Assembly: GCA_028279405.1 (NCBI GenBank)
Contig: JANQNU010000087.1
Location: 1-64,000, forward strand
Reading direction: 5' to 3'
Source of the DNA: Phycisphaerae bacterium
GTDB lineage: Bacteria; Planctomycetota; Phycisphaerae; UBA1845; Fen-1342
Length of the DNA stretch: 64,000 nucleotides
Below are positions 49,485 to 60,400 of this stretch, one piece after another. The translations under genes and the position numbers were made by a program. Positions within the stretch are counted from its first letter, which is position 1, and the number at the start of each line of letters is the position of its first letter. Below the pieces are notes generated by a model. That model saw only the letters and a program-made list of their open reading frames with translations, searched no databases and was not told where the DNA came from.

Positions 49485-51895
49485 AGCAGATGATTCCTTC
49501 GTCGCAGGGTCCATTCAAGCGCCAGCAGGCCGGCCAGTATCGCCATCACCCACCAGCGATCCCATAGTGACTCCGGCTGAGCCCCGCGGGTTACGATCGT
49601 TTCGCTCGCGTTGGTAATCAGGCCGGTCAGTTCGTGGGCATCCGCGATCGGTCGATACGCACCCCCAGTACGGTCAGCCAGCGTTCGAAGCAGGTCCGCA
49701 CGCAGCCGCAAGGTCTCCATCTCGACGTCCGGCTGTTGCACGCGTACCCGGCGCGCGAGCATCGTCTCCTCGTCGTCGTTGGGCGGAAGCGGCACCTCAA
49801 TCATCGCCGGGCCGGCGATCTCGAACAGGACGCGCGCCGCGAACCAGCCCGGCCGGTCAGGAATCGCGTTCATGCGTACTGTACGCCGTGTCATATCGTC
49901 ACCGAAGCGAATCTGTGCCTCGGTCGTTGGCTCGAGCCAGGGGGCGAACATATTGTCCAGGACGCGCGCTTCGATCTTCACGAAATCGCCGGCCTCGACG
50001 ATCTCGCGGTCGAGCAGGATCGTTCCGCGCTTGCTTCCTCCTTCGCGACGCGGTTGCGCCAGGTAGCGAATGATCTGCGTCCAGAAGCGGGTGAAGTAGG
50101 GTTCCGCGGTGGCGCGCCAGCGCCAGCTCGAGTCGAACCCCAGGTAGACCGTGCGCCCAGCGCCGGTCGGTTGAGTCGCGAAGAGCACGGCGGGTCCGTG
50201 AACCGTGCGTTGGCTGGGATTGCTGTGTTGAGTGAGCACCGTTGCGATCGGCTTGGCACGCTGGACCGGGTAGTACCAGAACACGCCGGGAAGCGCCGTC
50301 CAGATCGCTTCGTTGGTCGTCGGCTCGTTGGAGAACGAGACCAGCGGATGCGCGAGGCTCTCGCGCGGCACCTCGAAGGTCGACGCGTCCGGGCGGAACG
50401 CCCCGCGCTCGCCGAGCCAGACGTCCGCATCGGGGTCCGGGACGACCGGGAGGAGACTGACGAGATCCTCCATCCGAACGTCGCGCAGGAACCGCGACGT
50501 AAAGTGCGGACCGGCCTCCACCAGCAGCCCGCCGCCAAACTCGTCGACGAAGCGCCGGACTGCCACAGCCCAGGCCGAGTCGAATTCGGCCGGGTTCGGG
50601 TCCATGAGCAGAATGCAATCGTACGCGAACAGTGATTCAGTGCTGCGGGGAAGCTCGGTGATCACGGTGTTGCCATCGCGGATCGCCTGCGGGTCAGCTG
50701 ACTGCAACCAGCAGCTCACGTCAACGCTCTTGTCGCGTTCGAGCATCCGGACCAGATGGCGATAATCAAACGACGGCCGACCGGCGACGATCAGCACCCT
50801 AAAACGCTCATCCAGCACCTGGACCGCGATCTCTCGCACGTTGTCGCTCGTTACCGCCTCGCCCGCGACGGTATCCAGTCGAACGCGGTAGAGCTGTTCG
50901 CCGGCCGTCGTCGGCGTGATTTGAAACGTGTGCGGTACCGTCGGTCGATCTTGAGCAAACGTGATGTCGCGGGCTTCGACCGGAGATTCGCCCATCGCCG
51001 CTGACTCATCGATCACGCGTGCCAGTTGCAGCCGGGACGTGGCGCCCGGGAGTCCACCCGCTGCGCAGTCGACGCGGAGCTCGAACGGATCACCAAGCCG
51101 GACGGTCGGCGGGGCGGAGAGCCCAGTAACGCGGAGGTTGGGCGGTTCCGCCGCCGCGCCTACGCCGACGGTGTACAAGCGTGCCTTCTTTCGACGGGCA
51201 TAGCTGACGATCGCGTCCGGAGCCATTCCCTTGTTGTTGGCTCCGTCCGTGATCAGAATCACGCCGGCGATCGCTTCCTGTCCCAGGTCTTTCAAAGCGC
51301 CGACGACGGCTTGTCCCAGATCGGTCCGGTTGCGCAGGGCCGTGTCGCCGACGATCGGCGCCGTTGGCGAGGGGGGAACGCTGAGGGTAGGAGGTTCCGC
51401 ATCGGCGGCCAGTTCCCACGGCAACGGCCGGCGCGCCATGTCGTCGCCGAACACGTACAGATTCAGTGGATTCTGGGCGTCCAGAGCGCGCAGCCATGCA
51501 TGATCGTCCTGGTTCAGCAGGGTCCGAACGCGATCGATGCGGGTCGCGGCGGTGGCTCCTGTGTTTTCCGCGTCGCTGATCTCCATGCTGGCGGAGACGT
51601 CGTATGCGACGACGACATGCGCATCACGTGTGCTTTCCAGGTAAGTTGCGATGACCGGCTCGAGCCAGATTGCGCCAAGGCCAACGAGCACCAGCGTCCG
51701 CAGGGTCGCAAGTCCGCGCCGCAAGGCCGCGCCGGCACCGGCTCGTCCTTCACGGGCGTATAGGAAGAAGATCAGCGCCACGATCGCGAACAGAGCGACG
51801 AACAGGAAGAAACCCGTCCAGCCGCCCGTCAGGCCCGGAAACTCGAGTTCCCGTCGGCGCGAATCGACTTGTCCAAGAAGTGCAAGTATGGCCAC
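49481..51895 (-). CDS. Membrane-anchored VWA protein with glutamine-amidotransferase-like region
   Basis: An 804-residue protein. TM helices lie at about 28-46 and 67-83, and one more at the C-terminus (WWVMAILAGLLALEWTL). The VWA domain begins with the metal-binding DVSAS (99-103), with TRTDLG-like and VILITDGANNKG elements. Later, RVLIVAGRPSFDYRHLVRML and LLVEAGPHFTSRFLRDVR suggest a class I glutamine-amidotransferase-like fold, probably not catalytic, as seen in many large VWA proteins. GTG at 51895 is the only good start, with AAAGGGAG just before it. It follows the BatA-like gene by 11 bases. Confidence 0.86.
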   Translation of the reverse strand: MAILALLGQVDSRRRELEFPGLTGGWTGFFLFVALFAIVALIFFLYAREGRAGAGAALRRGLATLRTLVLVGLGAIWLEPVIATYLESTRDAHVVVAYDVSASMEISDAENTGATAATRIDRVRTLLNQDDHAWLRALDAQNPLNLYVFGDDMARRPLPWELAADAEPPTLSVPPSPTAPIVGDTALRNRTDLGQAVVGALKDLGQEAIAGVILITDGANNKGMAPDAIVSYARRKKARLYTVGVGAAAEPPNLRVTGLSAPPTVRLGDPFELRVDCAAGGLPGATSRLQLARVIDESAAMGESPVEARDITFAQDRPTVPHTFQITPTTAGEQLYRVRLDTVAGEAVTSDNVREIAVQVLDERFRVLIVAGRPSFDYRHLVRMLERDKSVDVSCWLQSADPQAIRDGNTVITELPRSTESLFAYDCILLMDPNPAEFDSAWAVAVRRFVDEFGGGLLVEAGPHFTSRFLRDVRMEDLVSLLPVVPDPDADVWLGERGAFRPDASTFEVPRESLAHPLVSFSNEPTTNEAIWTALPGVFWYYPVQRAKPIATVLTQHSNPSQRTVHGPAVLFATQPTGAGRTVYLGFDSSWRWRATAEPYFTRFWTQIIRYLAQPRREGGSKRGTILLDREIVEAGDFVKIEARVLDNMFAPWLEPTTEAQIRFGDDMTRRTVRMNAIPDRPGWFAARVLFEIAGPAMIEVPLPPNDDEETMLARRVRVQQPDVEMETLRLRADLLRTLADRTGGAYRPIADAHELTGLITNASETIVTRGAQPESLWDRWWVMAILAGLLALEWTLRRRNHLL

Positions 51896-51906
51896 GCTCC
51901 CTTTCG

Positions 51907-54270
51907 TTATCTTGTGGCGGTCGGCGCCCCGCGCCGTACAGCGGCCGAACGGAAACGCGGTTGCCTGTGGGAACCGCCGCCAAACCACCATGCGAGCGCC
52001 TGCTCCAGCAGTAGCGTGCCGATCAGCGCGATCAGCAGCCCGCGCCACAGTTCGCGACGTGGTTGATCGCCGGCTTGCAGGAAGCTCTCTTCGGCATCCA
52101 GAATTTCATGCGGGATACCGGCGAGGGTCGTGTCCAGATCCGCCGAGCCCAGCACGGCCAGATCCGACTCTGCCGCGGGCAGGTTCACCGCGAGCGGCCG
52201 AAGTTCCCGGCCCCCGGTCCGATCGGTCAGATCCGCCTCATAGATGCCCAGCTGGGTCGCGCGCGGACCTTCCAGGATCAGCGGGTCGCCGGGATTGGTG
52301 TCGCGCCCGGCGAAGTGCGCATCGGTCGCCGGTTCGTTAGGAAAGGCAGGGCTGCGGAACAGCGCTCCCGGTTCGTGCTCGTCCGGCCAGATTGCCAGCC
52401 GGATCGGCTCGCCGGCCGGTAGCGAGAGCGGGTGCTGCGGGGCGCCTGCGAGGTAGTGGGCCAGTTCCAGCATGGTCACGACGTAGCTGCCGTCGAGCGA
52501 CCGTGGCCAGTCGTTCCACTCGGCGTCGATCGAAGACGTGAACAGCATGACCCGGCCGCGGCCGAATGGGCGCTCGATCAGGGCCGGCGTGCGTGCGGCG
52601 TTGGCGTAGACGGCCAGAATCGTCGCGGAGGAACGGGATGACGCCTCCGACTCCGAGTCTTCGTCGCGCTCCAGGGTCTGCGCTTGCGTGCGGCTCGCCG
52701 TCCGGACGAATCGGCGAAAATGAACGTACTCGGAAAGCTGCTGGTCGCCGGCCGTGAACATGGCGGTCACCGGATGTTCGCCGAGACGCTGCAAGCCGAC
52801 GCCAACGCGCTCTTCGGTATCGACGATCGCTTCGAGCGCCGCCGGCAACACGCCACTGCCATTGCGCCACAAGGCCTGGTTGTATTCCTCGATCGCTGCC
52901 GCCGACGAACCGAGCGCGATCAGCAGACCCCCGCCACGACGAACATAGCGCTCCAACTCCGCGATCGCTGCCGGAGAGGGCACGGGTGCGTTGCAGAACA
53001 TGACCGCGCGGTATTCTCCGAGCGGTGTCGCATCCAGCGCGCTCGGCTCGACAACCTCGACGTGGATGCCCGACGGCAGCGGTCCAGGCGGCGCCAACGC
53101 GCTTCGCAGCGCGTACACCTCATCCGCCCAGACGTCGCTGGACGGCTCCCCATCCACGACTAACACCGGCAGCGTCTCCGCGACCGGTACCACGACGCGC
53201 CGGTCATCGTCGAGAGGGAACGGGTCGCGCGGACCGATCCCGACCGACAGTTGTTGGAATCCGGCCTTCGGGAAGGTGATTTCGAAGAGTACCTCCCGTG
53301 TCTTGCCCGGTTCGATCTCTTCGATCGGCACCGCTGGCTGAGCGTCCTTGTTCAGCGTGATCTCGAGCGTGAGGTCGACAGCGGTCCGGTTCGTCAGGTT
53401 CGCGACCTCCACCACGACCTGTGCCGGCATACCGGCGATCGTCTGCGGTCGGAGCAGCGCGATGCTACGGACTGCGAGATTGTCGCGTCCATCGACGCTG
53501 GAACGCACTGCGATCACACGAACGGCACCCTGCCGCTCGTCGGCGTCCGCGGCTGCCGCGATTCGTTTGATCGACTCGAATGCCGATTCTCGCTCCGCGG
53601 CGCGTGCCCACCAATCGCTCCGCTGATAGTCGGAGAGGACGTACACGTCCGCGTCCGCGTCCGGACGTTGGTCGAGCCAGTTCGCGACGCGCGTCAGCGC
53701 GTGCCGCGGGTTGGCCGGCAGCGGTCGCACCTCGATGTCCCGCAAGCGGCTTCGCAAATCATCCATTGAGAGCTTCGACAACGTCTGCGCCTCGATCACG
53801 GGAGTGGCCGGGTCCGAGGTCGTCAGCACTGTCACGGGATCGTTCGGTGCCTCGCTTCGCAGCCATGCGAGCAGTCGTTCGGTCGATTCCATCAGCAGAT
53901 CGAAGTCGCGAACAGATGAGCCGCGATAGCCCATGCTGGCCGAATCATCGATCAGTACATAGCGGTGCACCGCGGACTTCGCGCCGAGCAGCGTCGCCAC
54001 GAAGCCGGGTTGGACGAACGGCCGCGCCAACAGCAGCGCCAACAGTGCCATAGCAAGACAGCGTAGCAGCAGCAGCAGCCATTGCTCGAACTGCACGCGT
54101 TTGCGGTTCTCGCGCTCGGCCTCGAGCAGGAACTGCATCGCTCCCCATTCGACGACGCGAAATCGACGCCGCGACAGGATATGTATGAGAATCGGAACCG
54201 CGATCAGCGCCAGCCCTCCGACCAGCAGCGGATTGACGAAGCTCATCGCCAGCAGCCACCCCGCGCTCAC
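51907..54270 (-). CDS. BatA-like membrane-anchored VWA protein
   Basis: A 787-residue protein with the BatA N-terminal domain: FVNPLLVGGLALIAVPILIH, then RRRFRVVEWGAMQFLLEAE and a second helix LLLLLRCLAMALLALLLA. The VWA domain begins with YVLIDDSASM (DDSAS 108-112). A long region of beta-rich sequence follows, with a glutamine-amidotransferase-like segment, and a C-terminal TM helix (GLLIALIGTLLLEQALAWWF). The GTG at 54270 overlaps the DUF58 stop codon as GTGA; AGGAGG lies before it. Proteins of this type work with MoxR and DUF58 in assembling or controlling envelope complexes. Confidence 0.9.
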   Translation of the reverse strand: MSAGWLLAMSFVNPLLVGGLALIAVPILIHILSRRRFRVVEWGAMQFLLEAERENRKRVQFEQWLLLLLRCLAMALLALLLARPFVQPGFVATLLGAKSAVHRYVLIDDSASMGYRGSSVRDFDLLMESTERLLAWLRSEAPNDPVTVLTTSDPATPVIEAQTLSKLSMDDLRSRLRDIEVRPLPANPRHALTRVANWLDQRPDADADVYVLSDYQRSDWWARAAERESAFESIKRIAAAADADERQGAVRVIAVRSSVDGRDNLAVRSIALLRPQTIAGMPAQVVVEVANLTNRTAVDLTLEITLNKDAQPAVPIEEIEPGKTREVLFEITFPKAGFQQLSVGIGPRDPFPLDDDRRVVVPVAETLPVLVVDGEPSSDVWADEVYALRSALAPPGPLPSGIHVEVVEPSALDATPLGEYRAVMFCNAPVPSPAAIAELERYVRRGGGLLIALGSSAAAIEEYNQALWRNGSGVLPAALEAIVDTEERVGVGLQRLGEHPVTAMFTAGDQQLSEYVHFRRFVRTASRTQAQTLERDEDSESEASSRSSATILAVYANAARTPALIERPFGRGRVMLFTSSIDAEWNDWPRSLDGSYVVTMLELAHYLAGAPQHPLSLPAGEPIRLAIWPDEHEPGALFRSPAFPNEPATDAHFAGRDTNPGDPLILEGPRATQLGIYEADLTDRTGGRELRPLAVNLPAAESDLAVLGSADLDTTLAGIPHEILDAEESFLQAGDQPRRELWRGLLIALIGTLLLEQALAWWFGGGSHRQPRFRSAAVRRGAPTATR

Positions 54271-55205
54271 GTTGCATTCTCCTCCTCGTCCGGGTGCGGC
54301 GCCGTGGCCATCGGCCGCGCACCACCTCGACGGCTCAAGTACCCGCAGACCGTCACGTCCAGAGGGTCGCGTGTGCTCGTTGGGACGTAGTCCGCGCGCA
54401 ACTTCAGGCAGACCGCCCGCAGCCGGGATGTAAACCGCTGGACGGCCCGTCGGTAGCTTTCCTGGAGCCCCTGCGGATCGGCGAACAGTCGCGCGGGGCT
54501 CTCCAACCCCTCGAACTGCACGTTCTCGACGAACGGCAACTCCCATTCGTCCGGGTGCATGACGTGGAAGACGATGAGTTCGTGCCCGGTGTGTGCCAGG
54601 TGCTCGAAGCCCGCGACGATCGCATCCGGCTCCGCCAGCAGATCGCTGATCAACACGACGACCGAGCGCCGACGCAACTCCTCGGAGAGCCGATCGAGCA
54701 GCAGCTTGACACGTGTTTCGCCAGTCGGGTCACTCGATTCCAGAATCTGTAGAATATTGGTGAGCTGCTGCTGTCCGGTCGCTGCCGGGATCCGCGTGCG
54801 AACTTCGTTATCGAATGTGACCAGCCCGACGTGATCGTGCTGCGCGACGACGAGATATGCCAGGCTCGCTGCCAGTCGGCAGGCATAGTCGAACTTGTTC
54901 TCGCTGGCGCTGCCGTAGGCCATCGAGCGACTTACGTCGAGCAGGATGTTCAAGCGCAGGTTGGTCTCTTCCTCGTACTGCTTGATGAACAGCCGGTCCT
55001 TGCGGCCGAATAGCCGCCAGTCGACGTGTCGGATATCGTCCCCGGGAACGTACGGACGGTGCTCCGCGAACTCGACGCTGTAGCCGCGGTAGACGCTACG
55101 GTGCATCCCCGAGACGGCGCCGGAAACCGCGCCGCGGGCGCGCAGCTCCAGCCCGCGCAACCGGGCGATGACCTTAGGATCCAAGTACTTCCTGGATACG
55201 GGCAT
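54267..55205 (-). CDS. DUF58 domain protein (VWA-like)
   Basis: A 312-residue cytoplasmic protein of the DUF58 family, the standard partner of MoxR ATPases. The family signature [19 protein letters not shown] is at 50-68, and the VWA-like metal site begins with [11 protein letters not shown] (90-95). ATG at 55205 is preceded by GAGGGG. The start lies 32 bases inside the end of the MoxR gene. In other systems MoxR and DUF58 act together in chaperone-like assembly of metal- or VWA-containing complexes. Confidence 0.94.
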   Translation of the reverse strand: MPVSRKYLDPKVIARLRGLELRARGAVSGAVSGMHRSVYRGYSVEFAEHRPYVPGDDIRHVDWRLFGRKDRLFIKQYEEETNLRLNILLDVSRSMAYGSASENKFDYACRLAASLAYLVVAQHDHVGLVTFDNEVRTRIPAATGQQQLTNILQILESSDPTGETRVKLLLDRLSEELRRRSVVVLISDLLAEPDAIVAGFEHLAHTGHELIVFHVMHPDEWELPFVENVQFEGLESPARLFADPQGLQESYRRAVQRFTSRLRAVCLKLRADYVPTSTRDPLDVTVCGYLSRRGGARPMATAPHPDEEENAT

Positions 55206-56322
55206 GCTGCCCCTCGCTATCGTCGCGCTCCGGCAGCACGTCGAGCAGTTGCGTGATGATCTGGTCCGGACCGAGTCCTTCGGCATCCGCGGCGTAATTG
55301 GTGATGATCCGATGTCGCAAGACCGGCCGCGCCACAGCCTTGACGTCCTCCACCGCAACGTGATTCCGGCCACGCATGACCGCCAGCGCCTTGGCGCCCA
55401 GCAGCAGGAACTGTACCGCACGTGGCCCCGCGCCGAACGTCACCATGGAGTCGATCAGCGCAACCCGCTCCGCGGTCGGATCGCCGTTCTCCTGTGCATG
55501 CGCCGGTCGCGTCGCGCGGACCAGCCGCAGCGCGTAGTGCACGACGCTCGGCGCTGCGGGCACCCGGCGAATGACGGCCTGCAGCCGCAGGATCGCATCC
55601 CGGTCCAGGACCGCACTGATCGTCGGCACGTCCGAGCCCGTCGTGCGCTCCGCGATCCGGTACTCTTCGTCGTAGCTGGGATACCCAACCAGCACCTTGA
55701 ACATGAAGCGGTCCTGCTGCGCCTCCGGCAACGGGTACGTCCCTTCCTGCTCGATCGGGTTTTGCGTCGCCAGCACGAAGAATGGCGGGGCCAGTGCGTG
55801 TCGCTTGCCGCCGACAGTCACCTGCTGCTCCTGCATGGCCTCCAGCAACGCTGCCTGCGTCTTGGGTGGCGTACGATTCACCTCGTCGGCCAGCAGCACG
55901 TTCGCGAACACCGGCCCCGGCAGAAACCGGAACGAGCGTTGCCCCGTGCGCCGATCCTCCTGAATCACCTCCGTCCCCGTGATGTCCGACGGCATCAAGT
56001 CGGGCGTGAACTGGATCCGGTGAAAATCGAGGCTCAGGCACCGCGCCAGACTGCTGATCATCAGCGTCTTGGCCAGGCCCGGAACGCCTTCCAGGATGAC
56101 GTGCCCGCGGGCGAACAACGCGATCAGGAGCTGGTCGATCACGTCCTCCTGTCCCACGATGACATGCGCCAGCTCCGCACGGATCGTCTCGTACGTTGCG
56201 CGCAGTCGCTCACAAGCCTCGGTGTCCGTCCATGACGCCGCCTCCGACGTCGCTGAGGGAGCCGGCACGCCAGACGAAGACGCCTGCGGATCGGGCTGTG
56301 TCGGCGGAACTGAATCACTCAT
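55174..56322 (-). CDS. MoxR family AAA+ ATPase
   Basis: A 382-residue AAA+ ATPase. Walker A is EGVPGLAKT (79-86), Walker B LLADEVNR (143-150), the [20 protein letters not shown] region is sensor 1 and the MoxR-specific insert, and FVLATQNP includes the sensor Asn188. A Pro/Ser-rich tail of about 30 residues precedes the core. GAGG lies eight bases before the ATG. It is placed directly upstream of DUF58 and the VWA genes and should provide the energy for their action. Confidence 0.95.
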   Translation of the reverse strand: MSDSVPPTQPDPQASSSGVPAPSATSEAASWTDTEACERLRATYETIRAELAHVIVGQEDVIDQLLIALFARGHVILEGVPGLAKTLMISSLARCLSLDFHRIQFTPDLMPSDITGTEVIQEDRRTGQRSFRFLPGPVFANVLLADEVNRTPPKTQAALLEAMQEQQVTVGGKRHALAPPFFVLATQNPIEQEGTYPLPEAQQDRFMFKVLVGYPSYDEEYRIAERTTGSDVPTISAVLDRDAILRLQAVIRRVPAAPSVVHYALRLVRATRPAHAQENGDPTAERVALIDSMVTFGAGPRAVQFLLLGAKALAVMRGRNHVAVEDVKAVARPVLRHRIITNYAADAEGLGPDQIITQLLDVLPERDDSEGQHARIQEVLGS

Positions 56323-56354
56323 CGATTGACCTCGATTTCATGCTCGCTTCCATC

Positions 56355-57437
56355 TTACCGCTGCATGATCGGAAGATGCTTGTACGGTAACTGCAGAATC
56401 AATAGCGCCACCGATGTCCCATAGGTCGTGCCGACGCGGTCGCCGTCCCACGAGCCGTCGTCCTGCTGCTGCCGCAGCAGGATGTCGCGCATCATCGGAT
56501 AGTACTCACTCCACTTCTTCTCGCCTGACAGGTACATCACCTGTGCCATGTACAGGTGCGCGTAATAGTAGTGGCCGAAGTAACGGTTCTGCCGCCCGTG
56601 CAACGGCGACAGCGAGGCCTCCGCGAACGCGAGCGCCTTCTCGGCATTCGGATCGTTGTACTCCCCGGCGTTGTACCAGCACGCCACCGCCGCGGCCGTG
56701 ATCGCCGGCCGACTCGGCCCCGTATCGCTTACCTGATAGCGGATGCCCCCGTCGTCGTTCATCGAACGCTCGAGGTACCGCATCGCGTTGTCGATCGTGC
56801 GCTTGGGGACCGCGATCCCCGCGTTGCGCGCCGCGCGCAAACCCTGAACCTGCGTTACCGTCACCGAGCCCTCGTCACTGGCCGCGTCCGGTGTATACAG
56901 CCACCCGCCTGCGGCGCTCTGACTGCGCGCCGTCAACTCTACCGCACGCCGAAGCGCGAGTCGGATCTGGCCCTGCCGCGTCGGATCCTCCTCCATTCCA
57001 TAGCACTCTGCCAGGAACAGCATCGCGAAACCGTGCCCGTGCATGCAGTGGTTCTCTTCCTCGAGTTGCGCGATCAGACCGTCCCGACGGGCACTCTTCA
57101 GCACGAAACTCAGCGCCCGACTGACATTTCGCGCATACGGGCCCTGGGTCGGTGTGCTACCGCTACCAAGCAGTGCCAGCCCCGCCAGCGACGTCATGGC
57201 CACAGGGTAGTCCCCGGAGGCGCCCGACGTTCGCCAACTCCCGTCGCGGTTTTGCACTGACGCCAGATAGCGCAATCCTCTCTCGATCGCGCGCTGCGTC
57301 GGCTTGTTCACTTCTGGCGGATGCGCTGCTGGTATTCCATCCGCCGCGTTCGTCGAGAACGACGGTGCCGCATGCACGCCCATCGGCGTACAGAGTAGCC
57401 CCACAATCACCAGCGCGCATCGCAAACCAAGCTCCAT
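56355..57437 (-). CDS. Secreted squalene-cyclase/prenyltransferase-like repeat protein
   Basis: A 360-residue protein with a signal peptide (residues 1-23) and an alpha/alpha-barrel type of repeat. QW-like motifs are seen four times: SVQNRDGSWRTSG, SQSAAGGWLYTP, SMNDDGGIRYQ and RQQQDDGSWDGD. The DXDD catalytic motif of squalene-hopene cyclases was not found, so it is likely a non-enzymatic relative of the kind often seen as secreted proteins in Planctomycetota. The ATG follows the propeller gene's stop codon by three bases. Confidence 0.82.
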   Translation of the reverse strand: MELGLRCALVIVGLLCTPMGVHAAPSFSTNAADGIPAAHPPEVNKPTQRAIERGLRYLASVQNRDGSWRTSGASGDYPVAMTSLAGLALLGSGSTPTQGPYARNVSRALSFVLKSARRDGLIAQLEEENHCMHGHGFAMLFLAECYGMEEDPTRQGQIRLALRRAVELTARSQSAAGGWLYTPDAASDEGSVTVTQVQGLRAARNAGIAVPKRTIDNAMRYLERSMNDDGGIRYQVSDTGPSRPAITAAAVACWYNAGEYNDPNAEKALAFAEASLSPLHGRQNRYFGHYYYAHLYMAQVMYLSGEKKWSEYYPMMRDILLRQQQDDGSWDGDRVGTTYGTSVALLILQLPYKHLPIMQR

Positions 57438-57440
57438 TCG

Positions 57441-60400
57441 TTAAAACCCCAACGACAAGGCCGGCGTCCCCCACGCGGCGATGATTCCATTCCATTCAAT
57501 CAGGATTCGCGCCGGCGTTACGTATACGCCGGGAAGATCCTCCCGTTCATCGCCCCCCGAGAATTCGCGACTGATTTGTACCGGTTCGCCGATCTCGCGG
57601 CCGTCCCGGCGATCGATGAGCGTCAGCAGTAATGTGCCGCGCGGTCCTAACTCCGCGTGCTCGCGGCGTACCAGTAGCGGAATGAAGCGCGGGTGGCCTG
57701 TTAGCTGGCCCGGAAGGATCGGGAAGGGTGTCCGGGTTTCGAAGGTCCAGGCCTGCTCGCCGGTGTCAACGGCGTACGCCGTTATCCGCATCTCGTTGTC
57801 ATCAAACGACTCTGCGTCCATTCTGCCCGACGTCATCATGATGACTCCATCCGCCATCGCCAGCACGGTCGGACCTTCGTCCTTGCGCTCGATCGTGACC
57901 GTCGTGCTTCCGGAGCGCGCGTCGATCAGCTCCCAGCGATCCGCGGCGCTCCGAAGCGCAATCTGATCGCTCACACCGCCGACCAGCTGTAGATCGCCGC
58001 CGGGGCCCGAACGGGTCCAGAGCGTCTCGAGTGTCGCGCGATCAAGCCCCACCAGCTGTTGCTCGGTGTGAGCGACCACAACGTCTCCACAGTGGAACGC
58101 GTTCCGGAGCGTGGCGCCCAGGGCCGTCATCTCCCTGAGTTGTTCGCCCGTCTCCGCATCGTACAGCAGCAGCGCACCACCCGGCGTCTGCACCAGCACG
58201 CGATCGTCGAACGCATGCACCAGGGCCGGGCTGTTGCCGTCGAGCGTCCGTCGCCAGCGCACGCTGCCGTCAAGCCAATCCAGCGACTCCAGCGCACCGT
58301 CGGGCGTTGTACGAAAAACGCCGACACGGCTGGCCGAAAACTGCCACGGGTACGGGTATCCGCGGTTCCCCTGAGCCTCTGGCATGGGGCGTTGCCAGAG
58401 CGCCATGCCAGCACGTTGCTCGCCGCCAAACCCGGCCGTGCCGATGCAGGTGAGTTGATCTCCGACACTGACAATCGCCAGCCGACCGACCGAGGCCAGA
58501 TGCTGGGCTGTCGGACCGCGCAGGATGCGTTGCGGACCAATCGCCCGCATCAGGTTACGGGTCGCCGTGCCGCGCGCGGCGTTTCCTGTCTTCAGCGGAA
58601 ACCGTCGCCACGTCTGACCCGTGCGAAAGCTGACCAGTTCGAGCGCGTTCGCTGCGTAGTCGTGGGCGATGAAGAACGACGTGGCCCGCCCATCGCTGCC
58701 GCGCCAATCGGCGACGAGTTCGTGGTTCGCAAGCCGATACTCCCGAAAGGGAATCTCCTGCGAAAACGGCTCCATCCGTTCGGCGTCGCGTTTTGCCTGG
58801 TTGAGTCGGATCATCTGCAACGGGTCGCCGACCTCAGCGCGTTGCGCGATCGAGTTCGACTCCGCCTGACGAGCGTTCCAACGGGCGTCGAGCAGTGTGC
58901 CCACTTCGTCGTCCTCGACGGCAATCTGGGCTGTCCAGAGAGCCAGCAGTGACTCGTCATCGAGCGTCGGGAGCGAGCGGGTAACGCGCTCCAGCGGCCA
59001 ATCGAGCGCGAGCAGTTCGAACGGAATCGCCGTGCGCAACAAGGCGCGGTCGATTACGTCCTCGTGGTGACTGCGGGCCGCCAGCACGCGCAATCGTCGC
59101 AGGAAACGGACGTCCGGCGTCGCCGAATCGGCGACCACCCTCGCCAACCAGTCATGCCGATCGTCCGTCCCCGAGGGCGCCAGCGTACCCAGCCGGTCCA
59201 CGATTTGCAGCCACACGGCTTGTCGTAATCTATCCCCCGTCGGCGTCTCCATCAGAACGTCGTTCGGGGACTTCAGCGCGTCGACATAGTGAGCTCGTGC
59301 AGTAGCGACATCGCCGCTCTCTTCAAGCGTTTCGCCGATCAACAGCGCCAACTGGGCAGCGGTTTCCGCTGACAGCGACAGGTTCTGAGCCCGGCGCAGC
59401 CAGGCCAGTCGTTGCTCACCCGTACCCGATGCGCCGGCCAGGCCGACGAACACCCGCACGAGCAGACGCTCGCGAGCAGCGGCCAGGTTGGTGTTCGTCG
59501 TCGAGAACTCCTCCACCAGCTGGAGCGCCGCTTCGTGTTGGTTGCTCAATGTTCGTGTCCACGCCAGCGCGACGTGATCTTCCGGCCGGTCATTCTGCGC
59601 CACGCGTCGTTCGAACACGGGCGCAGCGCGTTGCAGATCAATATGCTTGGTGATCCCGTTCGGCGATACGCTGTAGACGGCCAGATCGTCCGTGCACAAT
59701 GCCATCCCGGCATACCCGCTGGCCAGCCCGTCCCAGGCACGTGCCCACACCCCGTCCGTTCGCGCGTCACGCCAGGGGTCCGAATCGAAACGCACCTTGC
59801 CGTTGTTGGCGTCGAGCACGGTAATCCCAGTACGCAGCGGGACGTAGACCCGCTCGCCGCGAACGAGCGGCTTGCCGACGATCTCGAGCGGGGTGCTTTG
59901 CCACCGGATCGTCGTTCCATCGCGGGCATCGACACAGGTGACGGTATCACCGACCAGCAGCACGCCACCCGGCACGGCACCGGCCAGCCCGATGTGCGTA
60001 CCGCGCTCCACCGCCGGCCAGCGTAACCGGCCGCGTACACGATCGATGGCCAGGATCGTCGTCGAGTCGATCGGCGCTACCACGAGCATGTCGTCCACCA
60101 GCAACGGTCGATCGGAGCCGAAGTCATGCGTTTGCATCCGGCCGCGGTTCCAGAATCGTCGGCCGCGCGTCTCGGTCAATGTGCTGGCGTATGTCAACGC
60201 CCAGCGCCATGAGAAGTCACGCGCAGTGATCGCGGCGATCACGCCGTTGCCCGTGCAAACATAGATGTTGGTCCCGTCCGTATCGATAAGGCAGCGACCA
60301 CCCTGTGCCGTGAAATGCGTCGGCGGGCCCACGATGGGCACCTCGCGAATCAGTGCGCCGCGCGCCGCATCGAGCACGGCAAGCGCAATCGCGTCGCCAC

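Noticed and set aside
56355-57437. Active squalene-hopene cyclase
   Set aside because: The protein is half the usual length, has a signal peptide, and lacks a DXDD motif.
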